Positions 1 through 9,659 of a stretch of DNA of 64,000 nucleotides are shown here, piece after piece. A program made the position numbers and the translations under genes. Every line of letters starts with the position of its first letter. The stretch's first letter is position 1. The notes beneath the pieces were generated by a model. The model did no database searches. It was not told the DNA's origin and saw only the letters and a program-made list of their open reading frames with translations. The DNA lies in assembly GCF_003285265.1 (NCBI RefSeq), contig NZ_CP030239.1:1302001-1366000 (forward strand), in the 5' to 3' direction. Source of the DNA: Paracoccus mutanolyticus (GTDB lineage: Bacteria; Pseudomonadota; Alphaproteobacteria; Rhodobacterales; Rhodobacteraceae).

Positions 1-107
1 GTCATGGACGGAATGCGGCCCGCCCGTGCGGCTTTGCAGTTCGGGCAACCACAGTTCCATTGCGGCAGCCCTCCACCGGCGCCGGTGCCGAGAATCACGA
101 TACGCAT
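1..107 (-). CDS. pqqB: PqqB, N-terminal part (PQQ biosynthesis), cut by window edge
   Basis: The first 35 codons of PqqB, a metallo-beta-lactamase-fold protein of pyrroloquinoline quinone synthesis, are read on the minus strand up to the window edge. The protein begins [13 protein letters not shown] and continues to a cysteine cluster CGCPNC, which are the glycine-rich first strand and N-terminal Cys motif expected of PqqB. It lies 67 bp downstream of pqqA on the same strand, the usual pqqA-pqqB order. The rest of the operon (pqqC, D, E) should lie outside the window. The function is inferred from family resemblance of a short fragment plus context; the pairing with pqqA makes it strong. Confidence 0.9.
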   Translation of the reverse strand, partial: MRIVILGTGAGGGLPQWNCGCPNCKAARAGRIPSM

Positions 108-174
108 GGTCAAAGCTTCCCGGCGCGGCCGGCCCCCTTTCGCAGGGGCCGACCGGATTTACGCCCAGGTCAGA

Positions 175-267
175 TCAGAACAGAACCGGCTCGTCTTCGG
201 CCGGGGCATACATGTTGATTTCCATGCCGCAGGAAATTTCCTTCAGCGCTGGTTTGGTCCATGCCAT
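175..267 (-). CDS. pqqA: PqqA, 30-residue PQQ precursor peptide
   Basis: This 30-codon gene encodes the ribosomally made precursor peptide of the redox cofactor PQQ. The peptide starts MAWTKPALKEIS and holds the diagnostic GMEINMY core, with Glu16 and Tyr20 spaced E-x3-Y as in known PqqA peptides; PqqE cross-links these two residues and they become the cofactor. The start is fixed by a strong ribosome site (AGGAGGAGG, about 6 bases before the ATG). It is followed on the same strand by pqqB. PQQ would serve periplasmic quinoprotein alcohol or aldehyde dehydrogenases, which are not in the window. Its upstream region is the duplicated segment described at 268-441. Confidence 0.95.
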   Translation of the reverse strand: MAWTKPALKEISCGMEINMYAPAEDEPVLF

Positions 268-441
268 GAATAGTCCTCCTCCTCAGGATGTCGCGGGGTG
301 CGAACACCATAAAGGTAGGACAAGCGCGATCCCAGTCAACCCGCCAAAGGTCTTACAAGACTCTTATATCAAAGGCCCGCTGGCCGATCCCTGTCCGTGC
401 ACGGTTGCGCGACCGGGCAGGGCGGCGCATGATCCCGCCTG
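268..441. repeat. Direct repeat copy 1: pqqA leader and upstream region
   Basis: About 174 bp directly upstream of pqqA recur, with a few small indels and mismatches, at 1170-1350. Shared landmarks are the run GAATAGTCCTCC, the stretch GCGAACACCATAAAGGTAGG, TCTTACAAGACTCTTATATC and GACCGGGCAGGGCGGCGCAT. Copy 1 keeps the pqqA ribosome site; copy 2 joins the alpha-2-macroglobulin gene. The simplest ancestral order is pqqA, one copy, then the macroglobulin gene, with the segment 442-1169 plus one copy added later or added by mis-assembly. Confidence 0.85.
350..361. promoter_or_regulatory. Palindrome GTCTTACAAGAC upstream of pqqA
   Basis: A perfect 12-base palindrome (GTCTT-AC-AAGAC) lies about 85 bp upstream of the pqqA start, next to the AT-rich stretch CTCTTATATC. 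It is kept unchanged in the second repeat copy at 1260-1271. It could be an operator for the divergent pqqA and macroglobulin promoters. No regulator can be assigned from sequence alone. Confidence 0.35.
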
Positions 442-1169
442 GCGGGGCGGGGATTTCTCCCAATCCTTGCCGAGGCGACGGCAGCGACCGAGCCAGGCAA
501 AGGTGCGCTCGACGACCCATCTGCGGGGCAGGACCTCAAAGCCATTCGCGGTGTCGGACCGTTTGACGATCTGCAACGTCCAGGTGCCCATTCTGTCGAG
601 CGCGCCGCGCAACTTCGGCCCGGCATATCCTCCGTCTGCGAAGACATGCCGAAGCCAGGGGCAGAGATGACGGATGGATTTCAGAACCGCCGGCGCGCCA
701 TCGCGATCCTGAATGTCGGCGGCATGAACCACCAGCCCGAACAGCAGGCCGATGGTGTCAACGACGATGTGGCGCTTGCGTCCCTTGACCTTCTTGCCCG
801 CGTCGAAGCCGCAAACGCCGCCGCTTTCGGTGGTTTTCACGCTCTGGCTGTCGATCACCCCCGCGCTCGGGCTGGCCTCGCGGCCTTCCAGCACTCGCGT
901 CTCCATCGCAAGCTCGAAGCGCATCGACGCGAGCAGGCCGCTGTCGCGCCAGTCGTAGAAATACCTCTGCACGGTGGAACAGGGTGGGAAGTCCTTCGGC
1001 AGTTGCCTCCATTGGCAGCCGGTCGTCGCGATGTAGAGGATCGCGTTCATCACCTCCCGCAAATCGGTCCGGCGTGGGCGTCCAAGCCGGCGTGGCGACG
1101 GCATGAAGGGCATGACCAACGCCCATTCCCGATCAGTCAGATCGCTTGCATATCGCGGCAGTTCCCGCC
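442..1169 (-). pseudogene. IS5-family DDE transposase fragment, truncated at both ends
   Basis: The minus-strand frame encodes most of an IS5-type transposase. It has the N-terminal stretch [16 protein letters not shown], the first catalytic Asp in VIDSQSVKT, the [11 protein letters not shown] strand, the second Asp in FADGGYAG and the catalytic Glu in [12 protein letters not shown]. After GKDWEKS the frame runs into repeat sequence, so the usual last 30 or so residues are missing. Upstream of the PRYASD start the frame again runs into repeat sequence, so no own start region or terminal inverted repeats are seen. The open frame spans 364-1215 only because it is fused to the flanking repeats. 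It is probably inactive. Confidence 0.85.
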
Positions 1170-1350
1170 GAATAGTCCTCCCCGCGCAGGACTCGTCGCG
1201 GGGTGCGAACACCATAAAGGTAGGACAAGCGCGATCACATCCCAGTCAACCCGCCAAAGGTCTTACAAGACTCTTATATCAAAGGCCCGCTGGCCGAACC
1301 TGCCCGTCACGGTTGCGCGACCGGGCAGGGCGGCGCATGATCCCGCCTGC
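1170..1350. repeat. Direct repeat copy 2: pqqA upstream region next to macroglobulin gene
   Basis: This is the second copy of the segment at 268-441. It includes the GGAGGACTATTC ribosome-site remnant that in copy 1 precedes pqqA but here abuts the transposase fragment. Differences from copy 1 are short, for example GATCACATCCC here against GATCCC there. The right end leads into the promoter and ribosome site (AAAGGGGG) of the alpha-2-macroglobulin gene. Confidence 0.85.
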
Positions 1351-1389
1351 GGGGCCTGCCCGCGCGGGCAGGCTGGCCCGAAAGGGGGA

Positions 1390-4300
1390 ATGATGACGAA
1401 AGCTCGGCTTCTTCTGGCGCTTGCCCTTGCCACGGCGGTCCTGTCGCCGCCGCCCGCCGCCGCGCAGGACGGGCAGAACGGGCCCCTGCCCCCCGCCCGC
1501 ATCCAACTGGCGCCCGACACCGACCTGCCGGGCGGCGATCTGGGCCGGATCTTCGACACCACGCTGCAGGCCTGCATCCAGGCCTGCCTGGGCGATGCCC
1601 AGTGCCAGGCGCTGACCTACAACCAGAACGCCCGCTCGTGCTTTCCCAAGGGCGAGGCGGCGGGCGATCCGCAGACCTTCGCGGGGGCGCTGTCGGGCCG
1701 GGTCGTCGCCCCAGCCCCGGACGCGCTTGCCCGCGCCCGCGCCCGGGCCGAGGCCGCGCCCTCCTGACCGACGCGGACCGCGCCGGGGCGCTGACCCAGG
1801 CGCAGGGGCTGGCCGCGATGACCCGCCCGCGCCGGGGCAGGATCCGCGCGAGGCCGCCCGCTGGGCCGAGGTCCAGGGCGACATGGCCGGCGCCGCCCGG
1901 CTGATGGCCCAGGCCGTGGCCCAGGACGACCGCGGCGCGGACTGGACCGACCTGGCCCGGCTGACGCTTACACCAGCCAGGCCGAGGACCGCGACGCCGC
2001 CAATGCCATCGCCCAGATGGCCACGAACGGCTATCTCCGCGCGGCCGACGACGGGATGGCCGCGCGGGCGCTGTCCTGGCTGGCCATGGCGCTGGAACGG
2101 CAGGACCGCGGCCCCGACGCGCTGTCGGCGCTGCGGCTGGCGGCGCGCCTTGCGCCGCAGGACCGCGACATCGCGACGGCCCTGGAGCAGTCGCAGGCCC
2201 GCAACGGGCTGCGCGTGACCGACACCCAGGCGGAACCCGAGGGCGCCCTGCCCCGGTTCTGCGCCGTGCTGTCGCGCGATCTGGCGCGCGGCACCGACTA
2301 TGCCCCCTTCCTGCGCCTGCCCCAGGGCGACCTGACCGTCGAGGCCGAGGGCAACCGGCTCTGCGTCGCGGGCCTGACCCATGGGCAAGAGGTGCAGATG
2401 ACCCTGCGCGCGGGCCTGCCCGCCGCCGACGGCGAAACCCTGATGCGCGACGTGACGCTGAAAGGCTATGTCCGCGACCGCGCGCCCGTCGTCCGCTTTC
2501 CGGGCCGGGCCTATGTGCTGCCGGCCTCGGGCGATCAGCGTCTGTCGCTGGCACGGATCAAGCGACGGTTGCCTGACCTTGCTGCGCATTTCCGACAGCA
2601 ACCTGATCCGCGCCATGGCCGAGGACATGTTGGCGACACCCTGGACAGCTGGCGCAGCGGCTATTTCGACGCCGGCATGGCGCGCGAGGTCTGGAAGGGC
2701 TCGGCCCAGGTCTCCAAGCCCGTGGGCCGCGACGTGCTGAACCAGGAACTGACCACCAGCCTGGCGATCCCGGCCGAGGCCGGGCCGCTGGAACCCGGCA
2801 TCTATATCCTCGAGGCCGGAATTTCGGGGCAGAATGCCTCGGACGCGGGACTGGCGGTGCAATGGTTCGTGATCTCGGATTTCGGCATCTCGACCTTCTC
2901 GGGCAGCGACGGGCTGACCGTCGCGGTGCGCAGCCTGCGCGACACCTCGGCCAAGCCGGGGGCCGAGGTGGCGCTGGTCAGCCGCTCGAACGAGGTGCTG
3001 GCGCGGACCGTGACCGACGACCAGGGCGTGGCGCGCTTTGCGCCGGGGCTGGCGCTGGGGCAGGACGGCGCGGCACCCGCGCTGGTCACCGTGACCCGCT
3101 GGCAGGGCGAGGGGGCCGAGCGCGCCCCGCAGGACATGGCCTTCCTGTCGCTTGGCGATCCCGAATTCGACCTGTCGGACCGGGGGGTCGAGGGGCGCTC
3201 GCCCGCGCCGCCCATCGACGTCTTCCTGACCACCGACCGCGGCGCCTATCGCGCGGGCGAGACGGTGAACGCGACGGCGCTGATCCGCGATCCCCGCGCC
3301 AGGGCGTTGGACAACCTGCCCCTGACCGCCGTGATCCTGCGCCCCGACGGGGTCGAGGCTGCACGCCTGCCGGCGGCCGATGCGGGCGCGGGCGGCGCGA
3401 CGGTTTCGTGGCCGATCCCGGGCAATGCGCCGCGCGGCACCTGGCGGCTGGACCTGCGGGCCGAGGCGGACGGGCCGGCCCTGGCCTCGGCCCGGCTGCT
3501 GGTCGAGGATTTCCTGCCCGAGCGCATCGACTTCACCCCCGCCCTGCCCGAGGGCGCGGCACGGGCCGGCGGTCAGCTGGACCTGAGCCTGGCCGCGCAT
3601 TGGCTGTTCGGCGCGCCGGCCGCGAACCTGCCGGTCGAAGGCACGCTGCGGCTGTCGCCCGAACGCGCCCTGGACGGGTTCGAGAATTACCAGTTCGGCC
3701 TGGCCGACGACGATACCGCGCCGGTCAGCCAAAGCCTGCCGGCCGGCATGACCGACGCCGAGGGCCGCTTTCAGGCGCAGGTGACGCTGCCCCCCGCCAG
3801 CGCGCTTGGCCCCCGCCCCTTCCGGGCCGAGGTCTTCGTGGACATCCGCGAAGGCGCCGGACGCCCGGTCGAGCGCAGCATTGACCGCGTGGTGATGCCC
3901 GACCAGCCCATCATCGGCATCCGCCCGCTGTTTCAGGGCGACACCGTGGCCGAGAACGCCGAGGCCCGCTTTTCGCTGGTCGCCGTGGGCCCCGACCTTG
4001 CGCCGGTGGCCGAGCCGGTCCGCTGGGTGCTGAACCGGATCGACACCGATTACCAATGGTATTCCTTGGGCGGCCAGTGGAACTGGGAGGCCGTGACCCG
4101 CCGCAGCCGCGTGACCGAAGGCACAGCCGAGCCCGGCCAGACCCCCGACACGATCGCCGCCGAAATCGCCGTGCCGGTCGAATGGGGCGAATATGAACTG
4201 CTGGCAGAGCCCGCCTCGGGCGCGGGCGGCGCGGCCTCGGTCCGGTTCAACGCGGGCTGGGGGGCGCCGGCCAATGCCTCGACGCCCACGCCGGACCGGC

Positions 4301-6902
4301 TGCAGGTGGTGCTGGACAAGCCCGCCTATCGCAGCGGCGACACGGCCCATGTCCGGGTCGAGGCCGCGGCCCAGGGCCTGGCCATCGTCTCGGTGCTGTC
4401 GGACCGCGTGGTCTCGATGCAGACGGTCGCGCTGGCGCAGGGCGAAAACAGCCTGGACCTACCGGTCACCGACGATTGGGGCGCGGGGGTCTATGTCACC
4501 GTCGCCGCGATCCGGCCCTTGGGCGACGCCGCGCCGGGCAACCGTCTGCCGGTCCGCGCGCTGGGGCTGGCCCATGCCGCGGTCGATCCCGGCGCCATGC
4601 GCCTGAACGCGCGGATCGAGGCCCCGGCCGAGGCGCGGCCGCGCGGGACGCTTCCGGTGACGCTGGCGGTCGAGGGCGCGGCGGGACAGACGGTTCATGC
4701 AACCATCGCCGCCGTGGACCAGGGCATCCTGAACCTGACCGGCTTCGACCCCCCGGACCCGGCCGACCATTACTTTGGCCAGCGCCGGCTGGGGGTGGGC
4801 CTGCGCGATCTTTACGGCCGGCTGATCCTGCCCAGCGGCGCGCCCGACGGCGCGCTGCGCGAAGGCGGCGACGCCATGCAGGTCGGGACCGAGGCGCCGC
4901 CGCCCACCGAAAAGCTGATGAGCTGGTTTTCCGGGCCCGTGACGCTGGGCCCGGACGGCCGCGCCAGCCTCGAGGTTCCCGTGGGCGACTTCAACGGCGA
5001 GATCCGGTTGATGGCCGTGGTCTGGTCCGATGCGGCCCTGGGCCAGGCGGACGCCAGCGTGCTGGTGCGCGACCCGGTGGTGATGACCGTGACCGCCCCC
5101 GCCTTCCTGGCGCCCGGCGACAGCGCGCAGGTCGGACTGCGCCTGACCCATGCCTCGGGCCCCGCCGGAGAGATGCGGCTGGCCGTCGCCCAGACCGGCG
5201 GCGACGCGGCGCTGAGCGTCAGCCTGCCGCGGACCGCGTGACCCTGGCCGAGCGGGCCGAGGCGCAGGTCCAGATGCCGGTGACGGCGGGCGACGCGCAG
5301 GGCCGGGCCGACCTGCGCCTGACCCTGACCACGCCCGACGGACAGGCGCTGACCAAGGACATCGCCATTCCCGTGGCGCTGAACCAGCCCGACATCCAGG
5401 CCCGCGACCGGCTGACGGTCCAGCCCGGCGAAAGCGTCACCCTGCCCGCCGCGCTGACGCAAGGCATGATGCCGGGGGCGCTGCTGACCGTCTCGGCCGG
5501 CGCCTGGGCGCGGCTCGACGTGGCGGGCGCCATCGCGCGGCTGGCCCGGTATCCCTATGGCTGCACGGAACAGCTCGCCTCGGGCGCGCTGCCGCTGATC
5601 TATGTGCCGGGCCTTGCCGCCGAGGCGGGGGTGGCGGCGGGCGACACCGACCCGGCCGTCGAGACGGCCATCGCCCAGATCCTGACCCGGCAGGGGGCGA
5701 ACGGCGGCTTTGGCCTGTGGTCGGCGGATTCAGGCGACCTGTGGCTGGAAGCCTATGTCACCGATTTCCTGTCGCGGGCCCGCGCCGCCGGCCATGCGGT
5801 GCCCGACGTGGCCTTCCGCCAGGCCATCGACAACCTGCGCAATCGCGCCAATTACGCCACCGACCCCGCCGCCGCCTCGGCCGAGGACAACGCGGCGCTG
5901 GCCTATGCGCTGGCGGTGCTGGCGCGGGAACGCGCCGCGACCGTGGGCGATCTGCGCTATTACGCCGACACGGCCGCGGCGGCCTTCTCGACGCCGATGG
6001 CGGCGGGGAACCTGGGGGCGGCGCTGGCCTCCTACGGCGACCAGGCGCGCGCCGACCGGATGTTCGCCCAGGGGCGCGACCTGCTGAACCCCGCCGGACC
6101 GGAGCCGCAGGTGTTCCGCGCCGACTACGGCACCCGGCTGCGCGACGCGGCGGCCCTGCTGGCCCTGTCGGCCGAGGCGGGCAGCCAGGTCGTCGACCGG
6201 AGCGACCTTGCCACCCGCCTGGCCCAGCGGATCGCCGAGGCCGAGCAGGCCGGCCAGAGCCTATCGACCCAGGAATCGGTCTGGACGGTGATGGCGGCGC
6301 AAGCCCTGTCCGGGGACGTGCCGCCCGCGACGATGAACGGCGTGGCGCTGACCCGGCCGGTCGCGACCCTGCCCGACGACGCGGCCGTGATCGCCAACCC
6401 TGGCGATACGCCCCTGGACATCACCCTGACCGCGACCGGCAAGCCCCTGGGCGATGCCCCGGCGGGCGGGCGCGGCTACGCCATCGCCCGCAGCTATTTC
6501 AGCATCGAGGGCGAGCCGCTGGACCCCGCCACCCTGCCGCAGGGCACGCGCATGGTGGTGCAGGTCAAGGTTTCGCCCCAGGCCGAAGGCGGCGGCCGGC
6601 TGATCGTCACCGACCCGCTGCCGGCAGGGTGGGAAATCGACAATCCCAACCTGCTGCGCGCGGGCGACATCGGCGCGCTCGACTGGCTGGACGGCCAGAC
6701 CGGCGCCGAGATGACCGAGTTCCGGGCCGACCGCTTTGCCGCGGCGCTGACCTGGACCGGGGCCGAACCCTTCAGCCTGGCCTATATCGTGCGCGCGGTG
6801 ACGCCGGGACGGTTCCGCCACCCCGCCGCCAGCGTCGAGGACATGTATCGCCCCGAGTTCCGCGCCTGGAGCGACGGCGGCACGGTCGAGGTGACGCCCT
6901 GA
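1390..6902 (+). CDS. Alpha-2-macroglobulin family protein with PAN domain (frameshifted)
   Basis: A periplasmic protease-trapping protein of the bacterial alpha-2-macroglobulin family, about 1,835 residues when frames are joined. It starts with a Sec signal peptide (ALALATAVLSPPPAAAQ) and then a cysteine-rich PAN/apple-like domain (LQACIQACLGDAQCQALTYN). The middle holds macroglobulin beta-sandwich repeats. The thioester motif CTEQ sits in YPYGCTEQLASG near 5555-5575, so covalent trapping chemistry is probably kept. Frame breaks occur near 1760, 1830, 1975, 2560/2640 (a cancelling pair) and 5225; conservation continues across each, so they look like sequence errors. The family is often encoded next to penicillin-binding protein PbpC, but no pbpC is adjacent here. 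It faces the divergent pqqA promoter. Confidence 0.9.
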
Positions 6903-6984
6903 CCAAGCGCCGCGCACGAAAGCTTTGCTTGCCGCAGGCCGCGCAGGCGCGCCATACTCCCCGGTGTCGATAAGGGAGAGGGAG

Positions 6985-7960
6985 GTGACCTTGCCCGAAC
7001 GTCACGAGGACCGCGTCGCGCAGGCTTCGCAATCGCCCGCCGCCGTCAGCCGTCTGGCCGCCAGCTGGCGCCGCTCGATGGTCAAGCACGGGCTGGACCC
7101 CGCGCGGCCGCCGCAACTGCGCCGGCTGAGCGCGCGCGAACTGGCCGAGCGGCGCGAGCGGCTGGACGGGTTCATCGCCGTCGCGCGGCCGCAGCTGGAC
7201 CACCTGTTCCAGCTTGTCTGCCCGACCGGCTGCAACGTGCTTCTGACCGACGCCTCCGGGATCGTTCTGGAACAGCGCATGAACGAGAGCGACCTGGCGA
7301 CCTTTCGCGACTGGGGCCTGTGCGCCGGCGCCGACTGGTCGGAACCGGCCGAAGGCACCAACGGCATCGGCACCTGCCTGGCCGAGGGGCGGCAGGTCAC
7401 GATCCACCGCGACGAGCATTTTTATGCCCGCAACACCGGCCTGTCGTGCATGGACGCGCCGATCTGGGGACCGGACGGGCGGCTGATCGCGGCGCTGGAC
7501 GTCAGCTCGGCCCGCGACGACCATACGGACCGCTGGACGCGCTGATCGCGGCCCAGGTCGCGCAAAGCGCCCGCCAGATCGAGCCGCCTATTTCCGCGCC
7601 AGCTTTCCTGGCGCCCGGATCGTCACCGCGCAGGGCGCGGGGCCGGAGGACGCGGCGCTGCTGATCGCGGTGGACCGCGACGACCTGGCCATCGGCGCAA
7701 ACCGCGCCGCCCGCCGCGCCTTCGGCCTGGAAAAGGAAGGCAGGCTGCGCCCCCGCCCCGCATCCGACCTTCTGGGGCGCGAGGACGAGGCGACGGGCTT
7801 CGAAAAGGCCGAGCGCGCCGCCGTGATTCGGGCGCTGGCGCGGGCCGAAGGCAATGTCTCGGCCGCGGCCCGCGCGCTGGGGGTCGGGCGGGCGACGCTG
7901 TACCGGCGGATGCAGCGGCTGGGCATCGACGAAAATCCGGGCCGACTGTCTCGGCCCTGA
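6985..7960 (+). CDS. Short AcoR-like regulator: GAF domain plus Fis-type HTH (frameshifted)
   Basis: A transcription regulator resembling AcoR of acetoin/alcohol metabolism. The first half is a GAF-type sensor domain with the family signature EGTNGIGTCLAEGR, then EHFYARNTGLSCMDAPI and LIAALDVSS. The C-terminus is a Fis-type helix-turn-helix (GNVSAAARALGVGRATLYRR). Between them there is room for only about 90 residues. No Walker A, GAFTGA or other AAA+ motif is seen, so it cannot be a standard sigma-54 activator. GTG at 6985 is chosen because the purine-rich AAGGGAGAGGGAG lies just before it. The frame shifts near 7545. It lies upstream of, and reads toward, the aldehyde and alcohol dehydrogenase genes, which it probably controls. 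Confidence 0.8.
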
Positions 7961-7996
7961 AACACATTCCGCGCTGCGGGAAGGCGGCGCGTTGAT

Positions 7997-8017
7997 TTGC
8001 GGCCCAGTGCGCCGCAA
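7997..8017. promoter_or_regulatory. Perfect inverted repeat upstream of aldehyde dehydrogenase gene
   Basis: TTGCGGC, 7 bases, then GCCGCAA form a perfect dyad 48-68 bp before the aldehyde dehydrogenase ATG and 37 bp after the regulator stop. The place and symmetry suit an operator for the Fis-type helix-turn-helix regulator just upstream. That link is an inference. Confidence 0.4.
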
Positions 8018-8064
8018 CGTCTTGAAGGAACCGGCAGGAGGAGCCGGATTGACAGGAGGATAAG

Positions 8065-9581
8065 ATGCCGAACGACCAGACGCACGACTTCAAGGGTGTG
8101 GGCGTCATGCCCTTTGCCAAGCGTTACGACAACTTCATCGGCGGCGAATGGGTTGCGCCGAAATCGGGCAAGTATTTCACCAACACCACCCCGTCACGGC
8201 AGCCCGCAGATCGGCGAGATCGAAAGTCTCCAGAAGCCGCAGAACCTGGACATATTCGCGTCGGCCATGGCGGTTCATCCGCGCCTCCATCAGCCGGCGC
8301 AACGTGGCGAACTCCTCTGGTAGGTCCCGACCGGATGGAGGCGAACCTGGAACTGCTCGCCACCGCCGAGACCTGGGACAACGGCAAGCCCATCCGCGAG
8401 ACGATGGCTGCCGACGTGCCCTTGGCCATCGACCATTTCCGCTATTTCGCGGGCGTGCTGCGCAGCCAGGAAGGCTCGATCTCGGAAATCGATTCGACCA
8501 CCGTCGCCTATCACTTCCACGAACCGCTGGGCGTCGTAGGCCAGATCATCCCGTGGAACTTTCCGCTGCTGATGGCCTGCTGGAAGCTGGCGCCTGCGCT
8601 GGCTGCCGGCAACTGCGTGGTGCTGAAACCGGCCGAGCAGACCCCGGCCAGCATCATGGTCTGGATCAACGTCATCGGCGACCTGCTGCCGCCGGGCGTT
8701 CTGAACATCGTGAACGGCTTCGGCCTGGAGGCGGGCAAGCCGCTGGCCTCGAACCCGCGCATCTCGAAGATCGCCTTCACGGGCGAGACCTCGACCGGGC
8801 GGCTGATCATGCAATACGCGGCCGAAAACCTGATCCCGGTCACGCTGGAACTGGGCGGCAAGTCCCCGAACGTGTTCTTTGCCGATGTCGCGCGCGAAGA
8901 CGACGACTTCTTCGACAAGGCGCTGGAAGGCTTTGCGATGTTCGCGCTGAACCAGGGCGAGGTCTGCACCTGCCCGTCGCGCGTGCTGATCCAGGAATCG
9001 ATCTATGACCGCTTCATGGAACGCGCGGTGAAACGGGTCCAGGCGATCACCCAGGGCGACCCGCGCGACGCCGCCACCATGATCGGCGCGCAGGCATCGT
9101 CCGAGCAGAAGGAAAAGATCCTGTCCTATCTGGACATCGGCAAGAAGGAAGGCGCCGAGGTCCTGCCGGCGGCAAGGCGGCCGACCTGGGGGGTGAACGG
9201 TCGGGCGGCTTCATCGAGCCGACGATCTTCCGCGGCAACAACAAGATGCGCATCTTCCAGGAGGAAATCTTTGGCCCCGTGGTTTCGGTCACGACCTTCA
9301 AGGACGAGGCCGAGGCGCTGGAAATCGCCAACGACACCCTTTACGGCCTGGGCGCCGGGGTCTGGTCGCGCGACGCCAACACCTGCTTCCGCATGGGACG
9401 CGGCATCAAGGCGGGCCGGGTCTGGACCAACTGCTATCACGCCTATCCCGCGCATGCGGCCTTCGGCGGCTACAAGCAGTCCGGGATCGGGCGCGAAACC
9501 CACAAGATGATGCTGGACCACTATCAGCAGACCAAGAACATGCTGGTCAGCTATTCGCCCAAGAAACTGGGCTTCTTCTGA
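8065..9581 (+). CDS. NAD-dependent aldehyde dehydrogenase (AldA/ExaC type), disrupted
   Basis: Oxidises acetaldehyde or similar aldehydes to the acid with NAD. The start follows a strong ribosome site (CAGGAGGATAAG-ATG). Family motifs present are the NAD-binding [14 protein letters not shown], the catalytic Glu in [14 protein letters not shown], the catalytic Cys in [12 protein letters not shown] and the C-terminal [10 protein letters not shown]. Two defects are seen. Between the N-terminal FTNTTP region and [10 protein letters not shown], about 40 residues of the family are missing and replaced in frame by an antisense piece of an IS21 istA gene (8218-8325). A frame break lies near 9170-9240. 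It is followed by an alcohol dehydrogenase gene, giving an alcohol to aldehyde to acid module. Confidence 0.88.
8218..8325 (-). mobile_element. Fragment of IS21-family istA transposase inside aldehyde dehydrogenase
   Basis: Read on the minus strand this stretch encodes [17 protein letters not shown] followed by [14 protein letters not shown], which matches the C-terminal region of IS21-family IstA transposases as I know them. It replaces a segment of the aldehyde dehydrogenase. The left junction is uncertain: the bases at about 8195-8220 can be read both as aldehyde dehydrogenase ([12 protein letters not shown] after a one-base correction) and as continued istA. No inverted repeats or istB are present, so it is a fragment and not an intact element. 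Confidence 0.7.
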
Positions 9582-9659
9582 TCGCATGATCCACTCCGGG
9601 CGTGGCGACGCGCCCGGAGAGCCTCCCCACCCACGTTCAAGACAAGCAAGGAGACCTTC

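Noticed and set aside
364-1215. Complete 283-residue IS5 transposase
   Set aside because: Both ends of the frame are made of the flanking direct repeat, not of transposase sequence, so only the core 442-1169 is transposase.
1279-4350. Open frame of over 1,000 codons on the minus strand
   Set aside because: It is the antisense shadow of the macroglobulin gene in GC-rich DNA. Its protein is Arg/Gly/His-rich with no domain, while the plus strand carries clear motifs.
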